Shown: piece after piece, positions 1 through 7,462 of the stretch
Numbering within the stretch: position 1 is the stretch's first letter
Layout: the number at the start of each line of letters is the position of its first letter
Source of the DNA: Oscillospiraceae bacterium
Lineage (GTDB): Bacteria; Bacillota; Clostridia; Oscillospirales; Acutalibacteraceae
Assembly (NCBI GenBank): GCA_015066175.1
Contig: SVOW01000016.1
Location: forward strand, 1-59,604
DNA length: 59,604 nt
Direction: 5' to 3'
Notes under the pieces: generated by a model
Told to the model about the DNA's origin: nothing
Database searches by the model: none
The model's input: only the letters and a program-made list of their open reading frames with translations
Made by a program: the position numbers and the translations under genes

Positions 1-34
1 ATTGTAATTCATCTGTATATTTTAATATTATTCC

Positions 35-145
35 GTAGGGGTCGATGCCTACATCGACCCGTCAGATTTTATGTGGATTTATTCGGGCGGATGTGGGCAT
101 CCGCCCCTACGATGCTGATTTTAATACTGCGGTAAATTATAATTT
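35..145 (+). repeat. Two-hairpin interspersed repeat, family A, copy 1
   Basis: The element starts with GTAGGGG and holds two hairpins built on GTCGATG/CATCGAC and GGCGGATG/CATCCGCC. They are joined by a linker containing GTCAGATTTTATGTG. It ends in the palindrome AAATTATAATTT at 134-145. The reverse complement of 59361-59471 is the same length (111 bp) and differs at only three positions. A partial relative lies at 6851-6942. Confidence 0.85.
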
Positions 146-160
146 ATATGTTGAAAACTA

Positions 161-410
161 GTTATGGGCATTGAACTGTGGATTATTATAAAAATTAAAA
201 TCAGTGATAGCTGAAAAATTGACTATGGGCACTTTGCTGACCAATTATTAAACCAACATCAGTGATAGCTGAAAAATTGACTATGGGCACTTTGCTGATC
301 AATTATTAAACCAACATCAGTGATAGCTGAAAAATTGACTATGGGCGCTTTGCTGACCAATTATTAAACCAACATCAGTGATAGCTGAAAATATCAGTGA
401 TAGCTGAAAA
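161..410 (+). repeat. Tandem direct-repeat cluster 1, 58-bp period
   Basis: The core ATCAGTGATAGCTGAAAA starts at 200, 258, 316, 374 and 393. The first four are exactly 58 bp apart; the last is a shortened unit. Each core is followed by TGACTATGGGC and a nearly identical filler. Because the fillers are the same from unit to unit, this is a tandem repeat and not a CRISPR array. The same core recurs at 44729-45120 with a different filler. No open reading frame crosses it convincingly. Confidence 0.85.
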
Positions 411-486
411 AACTCCCCTTGAAAATGCAAGGGGAGGTGACAAAATCTTTGATTTTGACGGTGGGGATTTTTCGTTAAATTATTTT
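411..486 (+). repeat. CTCCCCTT hairpin cassette, copy overlapping the end of the ceramidase-like gene
   Basis: The stretch contains the hairpin CTCCCCTT/AAGGGGAG, then a second hairpin AAAATC-ttt-GATTTT, then GGGGATTTTTCGTT and a decayed palindrome AAATTATTTT. The same order is seen at 40847-40935 and 41130-41218. The left border is missing and abuts the 58-bp repeat cluster. The right border reaches into the stop codon of the minus-strand gene starting at 480. Confidence 0.75.
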
Positions 487-1952
487 GTTGACTTAATGAG
501 AATTTCCATTTCGTTAAGAATTGTTGCACCTGTTTCGGGTCCTGTTGAGTTTGTTTCCTCATAATGGTCTCTGTCCATATCGTCATGCCCTTTTTCGATA
601 TAGGGCATTGCTTCGTTAAGGAGGAAATCGTTTTCAGCAACGATATAACCAAGTTCATCGTTGCAAAGGCCGATAACAAAATTGTGTCTGCAATCTGTCA
701 TATCTTTGAGGACTTTCTTATAACGTGCTTTTCTGTGATGGGCTGAATTTTCTTCAGTAAGGAATTCGCCGTTGTAAAGTTCAGGGAAAAGCTCACCGGG
801 GATAAGGAACATTGCAACATCTTTGTCGCCGAGTTCAACATAGCCTACTTCTGAATAAATGCAGGCTTTGTTTCTCTTGTTTGTTCTGCCGATATCATTA
901 TTGAGTACATTAAGGTATCTGGCAAGAATAAGAACTGTGTTGTCACCAATCACACTGATGCCTTTTGATTTTATGTTAAGAATGGGTTTAAGTTCAGTTT
1001 CATCCTTGATTGAAAGAGCAATTTCGCCAAGTTTTTTGCCGAAGCCTTTCATATATTCTTCGCAGTCAAATTCGTTTCTGTAAACTTTTTTGATTTCTTT
1101 TGCAGAAATCATACCTCCGATAGCACCGTTATAGAAAACTGCATCAGAGCCGGGAACTTTTTCTTCAATTTCCTTGATAAGATAAGCAGGGAAATCGGCA
1201 CTGATAAGACTTGTTGTGCCGAGAAGCTCTGCGTGAGAAGCAAAGTTGACCATATAGATATCGCCTGAATTATCATCAGGGGTAAAACGGAATCTTGTGA
1301 GGTTTTTGTCGTATGTAACAGGAGTTCTTACGTCAGCCTGCATATCTTCAACTTCAACAAATCCCATATAGAACTTGCCGTCTTTTCTGTTATCGTATGC
1401 TCTGATGATTGCTTTTGCAGCCTGCTTTTTCAGGTTTTTCATAAAGCCTGAATCTTTGCCGCATTTATAAATTTTTTCGCCCCACAGGCCCTGTGTGTCG
1501 ATGCCTGCGTGAGTGTGAGTTGCAGAAATGTTGATTGATTTTACTTTGCCAAGCTTACCGCTGTTGAGAACAAGCTCTCTGATATCGTTGATATCTTTTC
1601 TGCTGATACCTACGCAGTCAAGTGCACAGAAAACTGCACCGCCGTTTCCTCTGTTGTCATCAAGGAAAACTGCTCTTGCATACAGGTCGTCAAGTTTACC
1701 TTTAGCGGGGTTATTTGAGTCATAACCTGCAATGTAATATGTTTTTGTTTCATAATCTTCAGGTGTATAAGCTGCTTTACCGAAACCGCAGGTCCATTTT
1801 TTACCTGCTTTATTTGTGAAGGTTTTGTCACCTTTAAGCATAACTTTATTTGCTGCTGCCTGAGATGTGAAGAATTTTTTAGGCATTGTGGAAATAAGTG
1901 TGTCTGTAAGTGTGCCGATAGCACCTTTGATAAAATCGTTTTTGAAACTCAT
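480..1952 (-). CDS. Neutral/alkaline ceramidase-like hydrolase
   Basis: This 490-residue protein resembles the N-terminal catalytic domain of neutral/alkaline ceramidases, zinc amidases that cleave the fatty acid from ceramide. The motif SATHTHAG at residues 143-150 and the sequence NFASHAELLG around His240 match the zinc-binding histidine regions of that family. No signal peptide or membrane segment is evident, so a cytoplasmic enzyme is inferred, unlike secreted bacterial ceramidases. The usual C-terminal immunoglobulin-like domain seems absent, since the protein is shorter than the roughly 650 residues typical. The ATG follows a strong GAGGAGG site. The true substrate is unknown; another N-acyl compound is possible. 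The stop codon lies in the border of a repeat. Confidence 0.7.
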   Translation of the reverse strand: MSFKNDFIKGAIGTLTDTLISTMPKKFFTSQAAANKVMLKGDKTFTNKAGKKWTCGFGKAAYTPEDYETKTYYIAGYDSNNPAKGKLDDLYARAVFLDDNRGNGGAVFCALDCVGISRKDINDIRELVLNSGKLGKVKSINISATHTHAGIDTQGLWGEKIYKCGKDSGFMKNLKKQAAKAIIRAYDNRKDGKFYMGFVEVEDMQADVRTPVTYDKNLTRFRFTPDDNSGDIYMVNFASHAELLGTTSLISADFPAYLIKEIEEKVPGSDAVFYNGAIGGMISAKEIKKVYRNEFDCEEYMKGFGKKLGEIALSIKDETELKPILNIKSKGISVIGDNTVLILARYLNVLNNDIGRTNKRNKACIYSEVGYVELGDKDVAMFLIPGELFPELYNGEFLTEENSAHHRKARYKKVLKDMTDCRHNFVIGLCNDELGYIVAENDFLLNEAMPYIEKGHDDMDRDHYEETNSTGPETGATILNEMEILIKSTK

Positions 1953-1985
1953 AATTAACCCTCCTCAAGGTAAATATACAATTTC

Positions 1986-2013
1986 ATTATACATTACTTT
2001 TTTTAAAATTCAA
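1986..2013 (-). promoter_or_regulatory. Sigma-A promoter for the ceramidase-like gene
   Basis: On the minus strand TTGAAT and TATAAT are separated by 16 bases, about 35 bases upstream of the start at 1952. It lies back to back with the start region of the acetyltransferase gene. Confidence 0.6.
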
Positions 2014-2085
2014 GACTTATTTGTTGATTTTTATTTAATAGTATGCTAACATTATACCATATTAAAGACCGGAGGGTAGTATGAA

Positions 2086-2646
2086 ATGGTAACAATAAGA
2101 AAATATGAAGAAAAAGACAAAGAGAATGTGCAGTTTGTCTGCCTTAACAGCGAAGGACCTGAAAACGCACCTGACAAAAAAACAGGTGAATTTATCCTTA
2201 TTACTTTCTGCAACTATTATCTTGAAAATGAGCCTGAAAACTGCTTTGTTGTTGACGATGACGGTAAGGCAGTAGGTTACATAATCTGCGCTGAAAATTA
2301 TGATAAATATAAGAAAGTTTTTGATGAAAAATATCTTCCCCTCACAGAGCAGTATGGTCCTGATAATTACAAATGGGCTTTAACCTCATCTGACCCCCAG
2401 AGAAATTTCAAAGATGAATATCCCGCACATCTTCACATTGACATTCTCCCTGAATATCACAGAATGGGACTTGGCGGAAAATTGGTGGCAACACTTAAAG
2501 AACACCTTGCATCAAAAGGAATTGACGGCGTCTGCCTTACCTGCGGACCTAAAAATGAAAGAGCAGTGAATTTCTATAAAAAACGCGGATTTACACTTCT
2601 TTCAATTGATGAAGGCGATGCCTGCTTCGGAATCAAAACAAAATAA
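2086..2646 (+). CDS. GNAT-family N-acetyltransferase
   Basis: This 186-residue protein has the GCN5-related acetyltransferase fold that moves an acetyl group from acetyl-CoA to an amine. The acetyl-CoA pyrophosphate loop is visible as RMGLGG at residues 126-131, after the strand HLHIDILPEYH. The C-terminal signature NERAVNFYKKRGF is typical of motif B. The ATG at 2086 is chosen because an ATG five bases upstream leads to a stop after three codons, and GGAGG at 2071-2075 is well placed for 2086. It is transcribed alone, divergent from the ceramidase-like gene, and ends at a strong bidirectional terminator. The substrate cannot be told from sequence. Confidence 0.85.
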   Translation: MVTIRKYEEKDKENVQFVCLNSEGPENAPDKKTGEFILITFCNYYLENEPENCFVVDDDGKAVGYIICAENYDKYKKVFDEKYLPLTEQYGPDNYKWALTSSDPQRNFKDEYPAHLHIDILPEYHRMGLGGKLVATLKEHLASKGIDGVCLTCGPKNERAVNFYKKRGFTLLSIDEGDACFGIKTK

Positions 2647-2672
2647 GATTCCGACACAGTTTAACATGAATA

Positions 2673-2712
2673 AAAAATAACCTGAAGAAAATTCATTCTT
2701 CAGGTTATTTTT
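2673..2712. terminator. Bidirectional intrinsic terminator
   Basis: A perfect inverted repeat, AAAAATAACCTGAAGAA and its complement, has a six-base loop. It gives a GC-containing stem with a T run on either strand. It lies between the converging acetyltransferase (+) and GH43 (-) genes and can serve both. Confidence 0.9.
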
Positions 2713-2722
2713 AAGCCTTATT

Positions 2723-3727
2723 TTAATAGAACAACGGGTTTCCGTATTTGTTGAATCCTACAGGTTTGATGTAAGTAAGTCTGGGGGAATCGTCAAATTC
2801 CTTTGTTGTGTTTGCGTGGTAAACCATATAGATGCTGTTTTGTCTGTAAAGGAAACTGCAATGACCTGCGTTATATATGCCTGCGAATTTGTCATCGTAA
2901 TTTACGCGTGAGGTGCTTTTGCTCCAGCTTGAAGCTTTCATTACATCGTTGCCTCTTAATGTGAGCATACCCATACAATAGTAGTCTGAGCTGTATCCGC
3001 TTGCTGAATAAACAATGAAAATATCATCGTTGTGATAAAGCACTGCAGGGCCTTCGTTTACAGGCCAGCCTTTTCTTTCCCATGATAAATCAGGTGAAGA
3101 AATTTTAACGGCGTCAGAGCCTTCTTTGAGAGTGTATGGGTTTTTCATTTCTGCGATGTAAAGGCACTGATGGGCAACATCGTGGTAAGCAGATGTAACA
3201 AGATAAAGTTTTCCGTCTTTCTGCAGGTATGTTGCATCGATGTTGTTAAGACCATTTGGTGCAAGGTAGCCTTTGAAAACGTAGTCGCCGAAAATATCGT
3301 CTGTTTTGCTTTCAAGAACAAAAGTATAGCGGTAAAAATCGCCGTGTTCTTCGCCTGCGTCTGCGTTGGGCATTTTACCTCTAGGCACCGCATCTTCATC
3401 GAAACGTGCAGATGCGATAATATACCATTTGTTGCCGATTTTGTGGATTTCAGGTGCCCACACGTCGCCTTCAACACCGTTCTGACCTGCTGTGAAAACA
3501 GTCTTTTTAGTAAGGGTTGTGGCATCGTTGTATGCTCTGATTCGTCTGATTGTGATATCGTTGCCTGTTGTGAATGTGTAATAAGTTTTGTCGTCTGCTT
3601 CAACTATAAAAGGGTCTCCGCCGTTTTTTGTGTCGATAGGCTTATCATATATTGTTCCCGGCTGAATTCCGAAAAGTGTGAGAAAAGCCGTCATACAAAT
3701 AAAAATAAATCTGTAAAGTCCGTACAT
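2723..3727 (-). CDS. Glycoside hydrolase family 43 protein
   Basis: The 334-residue product has the five-bladed propeller signatures of GH43, the family of beta-xylosidases, arabinofuranosidases and arabinanases. Three expected acidic residues can be placed: Asp38 in GGDPF (base), Asp164 in NNIDATYL (pKa modulator) and Glu225 in NEGPAVLY (acid). VWAPEIHKIGNKWYI is also typical. Residues 1-20 are hydrophobic and look like a signal peptide, so export is likely. The ATG at 3727 is preferred over an upstream in-frame TTG because GAGGAG lies just ahead of it. It follows glnA on the same strand after a hairpin. Activity is probably on arabinose- or xylose-containing plant glycans; specificity is not readable. 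Confidence 0.85.
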   Translation of the reverse strand: MYGLYRFIFICMTAFLTLFGIQPGTIYDKPIDTKNGGDPFIVEADDKTYYTFTTGNDITIRRIRAYNDATTLTKKTVFTAGQNGVEGDVWAPEIHKIGNKWYIIASARFDEDAVPRGKMPNADAGEEHGDFYRYTFVLESKTDDIFGDYVFKGYLAPNGLNNIDATYLQKDGKLYLVTSAYHDVAHQCLYIAEMKNPYTLKEGSDAVKISSPDLSWERKGWPVNEGPAVLYHNDDIFIVYSASGYSSDYYCMGMLTLRGNDVMKASSWSKSTSRVNYDDKFAGIYNAGHCSFLYRQNSIYMVYHANTTKEFDDSPRLTYIKPVGFNKYGNPLFY

Positions 3728-3746
3728 TTTTATTCTCCTCAAATTT

Positions 3747-3772
3747 AAAGCCGTTGAAAGTTCAACGGCTTT
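3747..3772 (-). terminator. Hairpin after glnA
   Basis: AAAGCCGTTGA and TCAACGGCTTT form a perfect stem with a short loop directly after the glnA stop codon and before the GH43 ribosome site. The minus-strand T run is short (AAATTT), so read-through into GH43 is plausible. Confidence 0.7.
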
Positions 3773-3781
3773 ATTATTTTA

Positions 3782-5206
3782 TTAAAGATTGTAATATTTA
3801 TCAAATTCTGCAGGGTGAGGAATTTTAGCAAGTTCGCGGCATTCTTCGCGTTTTGCTTTAATGAAGTTTGTAAGGAGTTCTTCCGGGAATACTCCGCCTG
3901 CTGTGAGATAATCGTGGTCATTTTCAAGAGCATCGAGAGCTTCTTCAAGAGAAACAGGAAGATGGCTCAATTTTGCTTTTTCTTCATCGCTTAAGTGATA
4001 AAGGTTTACGTCATAGGGACCCCAACCGTTTGCATGGGGATCAATTTTATTCTTGACACCATCAAGACCTGCCATGAGAATTGCAGCATAGCAGAAGTAG
4101 GGGTTACATGTTGCATCGGGGTTACGAAGTTCAAAACGACGTTTGTCAGGGCTCTTTGCGTATGCAGGAATACGGATAACAGCACTGCGGTTTGAAGTTG
4201 CATAACCAACTGTTACAGGTGCTTCAAAGCCGGGCACAAGACGTTTGAATGAGTTTGTGCTGGGGTTTGTGATAGCACAGAGAGATGCGATATGTTTAAG
4301 AAGACCGCCCATAAAGTAGTGAGCTGTTTCACTTAAATGTGAATAACCGTTATCGTCTGAGAATACGGGTTCACCATCTTTGAAAAGGAGCATATGCACG
4401 TGCATGCCGCTGCCTGCTTCGCCGTAGATGGGTTTGGGCATAAATGTTGCAGTTTTGCCGTATTTAAGAGCTGTGTTGTGAATGATGTATTTAATCATCA
4501 TTGAAGCGTCAGCCATATGAACAACTTCACCAAGCTGAGGTTCAATTTCAAACTGACCTGAAGCAGCAACTTCCGGATGGTGGTAGTTGATGTCAATACC
4601 CATTTCTTTCATAAGAAGGCACATTTCACTTCTGCATTCGTAAGAAACGTCAAAGGGTTTTGCAATGTGGTAGTTTTTCTGTTTGGGAACTACAACGCCT
4701 TTGCCTTCAACTTCGCTATTCCAGTAAGACTGCTTTGCATCAACTGATGCACCGATGTAGCTGCCGCCAACGCCCCATGTAACTTCGTCAAAAAGATAGA
4801 ATTCAAATTCAGGGAGAATTTTCATTGTATCTGCAACGCCGCTGTCTTTCATATACTGAACAGCTGCACGGATGATGTTGCGGGGATACTGTGCCAAAGG
4901 ACGGTTTTCAGGGTTGTCGATAATCATTGCGTTACCTGTCATTGACAATGTGGGAATTTCACAGAAGGGGTCAATAACTGCTGTGTCAGGGTCAGGAATG
5001 AACACCATGTCACTCTTTTCAACAACTGCATAGCCGTAGTTTGAAGCGTCGAAGCCGATACCGCTTTTCATTGTGTCTTCTGAAAAGTTTTCAGCGGGAA
5101 TAGTAACATGACGATACTGACCGTTGATGTCAACCATCTTGAAGTCAACCATCTTGATGTCTTTATCTTTGATGAGTTTAAGAATGTCTTTTGCAGTCTT
5201 TGCCAT
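3782..5206 (-). CDS. glnA: Glutamine synthetase, type I
   Basis: This enzyme makes glutamine from glutamate, ammonia and ATP in the cytoplasm. The 474-residue length, the beta-grasp N-terminus (MVDINGQYRHVTIP), the GSGMHVHMLLF ATP/glutamate segment, the NPSTNSFKRLVPGFEAPV loop and the NRSAVIRIP motif fit GlnA. Near the C-terminus the sequence NLYHLSDEE aligns by eye with the region of enterobacterial GlnA that carries the adenylylated tyrosine, and the length matches that longer GSI class more than the shorter Bacillus type. The gene has its own promoter 31-60 bases upstream and an AGGAG site before ATG. No glnR or adenylyltransferase gene is present in this window. Confidence 0.95.
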   Translation of the reverse strand: MAKTAKDILKLIKDKDIKMVDFKMVDINGQYRHVTIPAENFSEDTMKSGIGFDASNYGYAVVEKSDMVFIPDPDTAVIDPFCEIPTLSMTGNAMIIDNPENRPLAQYPRNIIRAAVQYMKDSGVADTMKILPEFEFYLFDEVTWGVGGSYIGASVDAKQSYWNSEVEGKGVVVPKQKNYHIAKPFDVSYECRSEMCLLMKEMGIDINYHHPEVAASGQFEIEPQLGEVVHMADASMMIKYIIHNTALKYGKTATFMPKPIYGEAGSGMHVHMLLFKDGEPVFSDDNGYSHLSETAHYFMGGLLKHIASLCAITNPSTNSFKRLVPGFEAPVTVGYATSNRSAVIRIPAYAKSPDKRRFELRNPDATCNPYFCYAAILMAGLDGVKNKIDPHANGWGPYDVNLYHLSDEEKAKLSHLPVSLEEALDALENDHDYLTAGGVFPEELLTNFIKAKREECRELAKIPHPAEFDKYYNL

Positions 5207-5236
5207 TTTAACATCTCCTTTAAAAAGTCTGAAATA

Positions 5237-5266
5237 AGTATATCACAACATTTATTTTTGCGTCAA
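5237..5266 (-). promoter_or_regulatory. Promoter of glnA
   Basis: On the minus strand TTGACG and TATACT are separated by 18 bases, a good sigma-A promoter for glnA. Confidence 0.7.
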
Positions 5267-5300
5267 TATATTAAAAAACAAAATTGTATAATTTTTGATA

Positions 5301-6419
5301 TTATTTCTGCAATTTCATCGTGTATCCGTCAAAGGAATAAACGTGATATTCATTTGGTTGTTTTCTCGGCGGATAATCGGTTGAAATTATCTGAGATGAA
5401 CACGCGTTTATCTGTTCATACCTTTTATCGCTGTAGCTGAGGAAATCGTCAGCTCTTGTTCTTACAATGAGTTTGCATTTTTCCACACTTTCTTCATGGT
5501 GAGCAAGTGCAAATGGTGGCTCGTTGACAATGATGAAAGAAGTGTAGGATTTGTGTCTGTCAGTATATCTGAGCAGGGGGAACATTGCCTGAGATTTTAT
5601 TGATTTGTCAAGCTTTATATAATCTGATATGGCTGCATTATCGTGGAGAAGGAAAATCACTTTTCCCATTGTGTCTTCAAGGGGCAGCCAGCCGTCAGCC
5701 TCACGCATTGCTTTCAGGCTTTCGTAGTTGCCCATCATATCTGCAGGAGTGAGAAGTGTTTCGCCCATTGTTTCGCGGATAATCTTATCCATTTCTTCAG
5801 CGTATTCTACGTTGAAGTTTTTGAGATTGCGGATTTCGGGGATAGCATCTTTAGGCTCAATAATAACAGTTATGGGCAGATGTCCGGGATTATGGTCAGA
5901 CCAGAGTTTGATTTCTTCAAGCGCTGTTTTAAAATCAAAGCAGCTTGATGTGTTATCAATAAGCGGGTCGTGTGAAACAACAAAACTGATGTCGCCGTTT
6001 TTGTCAAGTGTTTCAACGTCAATTTCAATGCTTCTTATGCCAACTTCAAACTGCTCTGTAAGGCTGTCCATTTCAAACTGAGCCAGTGTGGGCTGTATCA
6101 GTCCGTAAGTCAGGTCGCAGAGGACTTCGGAAAGCTTTTTATATTCGGGAGTTGATTCAGTGTGATAGCTGTTGTGGGTAGCAAGAAACTGAACTTCGTT
6201 GTATTTAACTCCGTCTGCAATTGCCTGGTCAATATCGAAAGCCGCAATTTTGCTTTCATCACAGGGAGTATAGTCAACGTAATATTCGTTTACGAGATAA
6301 TCCATTCTTTCCTGCTGATATCTGAGGTTTTCATCAACAGAACGGTCGCTTGCATCCATTGCAGCAAAAAAGCATTCGAATATCATAAAAAACGCTGTGA
6401 TTGTTTTGAAAAATCTCAT
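5301..6419 (-). CDS. Secreted Ca2+-dependent phosphoinositide phospholipase C-like protein
   Basis: The 372-residue product resembles the PI-PLC-like TIM-barrel family (Pfam PI-PLC-C1 type) that cleaves phosphodiester bonds in inositol phospholipids or related molecules. The two catalytic histidines of that fold can be placed at His82 (FLATHNSYH) and His150 (VVSHDPL). Acidic metal-ligand residues occur in RSIEIDVE (Glu132, Asp134) and ITVIIEPKD. Residues 1-22 (MRFFKTITAFFMIFECFFAAM) form a signal peptide or N-terminal anchor. The ATG at 6419 is preferred over a start 12 codons upstream because it begins the signal peptide. It has its own promoter. The natural substrate is not clear; phosphatidylinositol from diet or host is one option. 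Confidence 0.72.
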   Translation of the reverse strand: MRFFKTITAFFMIFECFFAAMDASDRSVDENLRYQQERMDYLVNEYYVDYTPCDESKIAAFDIDQAIADGVKYNEVQFLATHNSYHTESTPEYKKLSEVLCDLTYGLIQPTLAQFEMDSLTEQFEVGIRSIEIDVETLDKNGDISFVVSHDPLIDNTSSCFDFKTALEEIKLWSDHNPGHLPITVIIEPKDAIPEIRNLKNFNVEYAEEMDKIIRETMGETLLTPADMMGNYESLKAMREADGWLPLEDTMGKVIFLLHDNAAISDYIKLDKSIKSQAMFPLLRYTDRHKSYTSFIIVNEPPFALAHHEESVEKCKLIVRTRADDFLSYSDKRYEQINACSSQIISTDYPPRKQPNEYHVYSFDGYTMKLQK

Positions 6420-6445
6420 AAAAACAGCACCGCCTTTCAGTTTAA

Positions 6446-6474
6446 ATACTATCACAGCACCATCAGATTGTCAA
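6446..6474 (-). promoter_or_regulatory. Promoter of the PI-PLC-like gene
   Basis: On the minus strand TTGACA and TAGTAT are separated by 17 bases, ending about 27 bases upstream of the start codon. The short 5' leader supports the start at 6419. Confidence 0.75.
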
Positions 6475-6625
6475 TGATTTAAATGTGCAGCAGTATTGCG
6501 ATTTTCAATGAGAATGAAAGAGAAAAGTCCTGTTTTATGGACTTAAGCAGGAAATCCGTTTGAAAACAAATTTTCTCTATGATAATATAATTTTGCAAAT
6601 AAGATTTTCAGAAAACAGGAGAAAT

Positions 6626-6760
6626 ATGATGCCTGATATGAACGATTTTCATGCTTTCAGAAGCACAACCGATGGCGATAGTTCAGCAGGGTGCGGCACA
6701 ACTGCAGTTATATGGGCAGTTGTGATAGCATTTATTATATGGCTGATAGGGAAAATATAA
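6626..6760 (+). CDS. Small single-pass membrane protein, unknown function
   Basis: A 44-residue protein starts at ATG 6626 (or the next codon, 6629) after a GGAG site at 6619-6622. The N-terminal half is polar (FHAFRSTTDGDSSAGCGTT). The C-terminal half is one hydrophobic helix (AVIWAVVIAFIIWLIGKI), predicted to span the membrane with a lysine near its end. I do not recognise a family. It is followed by repeats and has no operon partner. Small proteins of this shape are easily missed or over-called; the good ribosome site supports it. Confidence 0.55.
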   Translation: MMPDMNDFHAFRSTTDGDSSAGCGTTAVIWAVVIAFIIWLIGKI

Positions 6761-6769
6761 TTTGACGTG

Positions 6770-6850
6770 CAAATTATATTTGAAGCAACAGGTAAGAAGT
6801 AAGAGTGAATAAGTGTGGGTGGACTCCGTCCACACCTGATTATGTAATGT
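6770..6850 (+). repeat. Interspersed repeat, family B, copy 1
   Basis: A unit of about 80 bp contains GGTAAGAAGTAAGAGTG and the hairpin TGGAC-tcc-GTCCA. It is nearly identical to 40420-40500. Both copies begin near ATTATA-TTGAAG and end near TGATTAT. Here it is followed at once by a family A repeat. Confidence 0.8.
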
Positions 6851-6942
6851 TAAAATCGACATCGTAGGGGCGGATGCCCACATCCGCCCGAATAAATTCA
6901 CATAAAATCTGACGGGCGATTCGTGAAATTTACGAGCGAATC
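6851..6942 (+). repeat. Two-hairpin interspersed repeat, family A, variant copy
   Basis: The first hairpin (GGCGGATG/CATCCGCC) and the linker GAATAAATTCACATAAAATC match the copies at 35-145 and 59361-59471. The second hairpin has been replaced by an unrelated stem, GATTCG/CGAATC. The orientation is that of the 59361 copy. Confidence 0.8.
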
Positions 6943-6987
6943 AATCAGTTAGTTTTTCCTTTTTCTCTTTCAATATAATATAGTAAA

Positions 6988-7116
6988 ACCTATAAAGAGT
7001 GCGTGAGGGACAAGCCCTTTGACCGCACAGCAACCTGCTACCCCCATGGCAAGGTGCTAAAGCTTGACCGATAGGTGACTCACGGGCTTATCGGTGACGA
7101 TAGGCCCGCTTTTTCC
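6988..7116 (+). ncRNA. SAM-clan (S-box-like) riboswitch with terminator
   Basis: The conserved S-box core is readable: P1 ACCTAT (6988-6993) with ATAGGT (7071-7076); J1/2 AAAGAG; P2 GTGCG (6999-7003) with CGCAC (7024-7028) enclosing a kink-turn TGA/GA; the loop element GAGGGACAAGCCC; GCAACC (7030-7035); P3 ACCT/AGGT; and GGTGCTAA (7053-7060). ACCGATA (7067-7073) can pair with TATCGGT (7089-7095) as antiterminator. Alternatively 7084-7107 forms a ten-pair hairpin followed by GCTTTTT, a terminator. Stabilising P1 with ligand would free the terminator, so an OFF switch for S-adenosylmethionine is inferred. P4 looks very short or missing, so the subclass (SAM-I against SAM-I/IV) is uncertain. Confidence 0.82.
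7084..7116 (+). terminator. Riboswitch-controlled terminator
   Basis: GGGCTTATCG-gtga-CGATAGGCCC is followed by GCTTTTT. The 5' arm overlaps TATCGGT, which can instead pair with the 3' part of the aptamer. Confidence 0.85.
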
Positions 7117-7160
7117 GCACTCTTTCAGGATAAATATTTTAAAAAAGGAGTGCATACAAA

Positions 7161-7424
7161 ATGCAGAAAATCAGAGACATGATAGTAAAAGGAAAGAATG
7201 TTTATATCATTCTTGAAACAGAAAAAAGCCGCAGTGAATTTATGATTCAGGCGGAAAAGGAGGGTATCACTTTTTCTGACGGCACAAAGCCCACTGAAAA
7301 GAAAGCAGAAGACATAATGTGCCTGCGTGACAACGGAACAATCTGTTATCTCGGCTGGGCAGGCAGAATCCGTTTTCATAATAAGAGCAGGGAAAAATCT
7401 GCGTGTGTTGTTAATTTTATATAA
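7161..7424 (+). CDS. Unrecognised 87-residue protein under the SAM-clan riboswitch
   Basis: I do not recognise this family. The protein is mixed alpha/beta by eye, starting MQKIRDMIVKGKNVYIILE, with a central DGTKPTEKKAEDI segment and a C-terminal NGTICYLGWAGRIRF. It has no signal peptide, no membrane helix, and two scattered cysteines besides one late in the protein (IMCLRD, TICYLG, SACVVN) that do not form a metal motif. The ATG at 7161 follows AAGGAG. It is the only gene between the riboswitch terminator and the rny promoter, so it appears to be the sole regulated gene. A role in methionine or SAM metabolism is inferred from position only. Confidence 0.75.
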   Translation: MQKIRDMIVKGKNVYIILETEKSRSEFMIQAEKEGITFSDGTKPTEKKAEDIMCLRDNGTICYLGWAGRIRFHNKSREKSACVVNFI

Positions 7425-7462
7425 TAAATATTCATAATTATGTAATAATTTTCCTATTTTAC

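Noticed and set aside
161-410. Regular short repeats that look like a CRISPR array
   Set aside because: The sequences between the cores are the same in every unit, so there are no unique spacers, and no cas genes are near. The cluster at 44692-45120 fails for the same reason.
317-679. Minus-strand open frame of 120 codons at the left end
   Set aside because: It lies in tandem repeats and in another frame of the ceramidase-like gene, with no ribosome site.
3170-3748. Plus-strand open frame of 192 codons opposite the GH43 gene
   Set aside because: It is cysteine- and valine-rich without family resemblance, a typical shadow of a real gene on the other strand.
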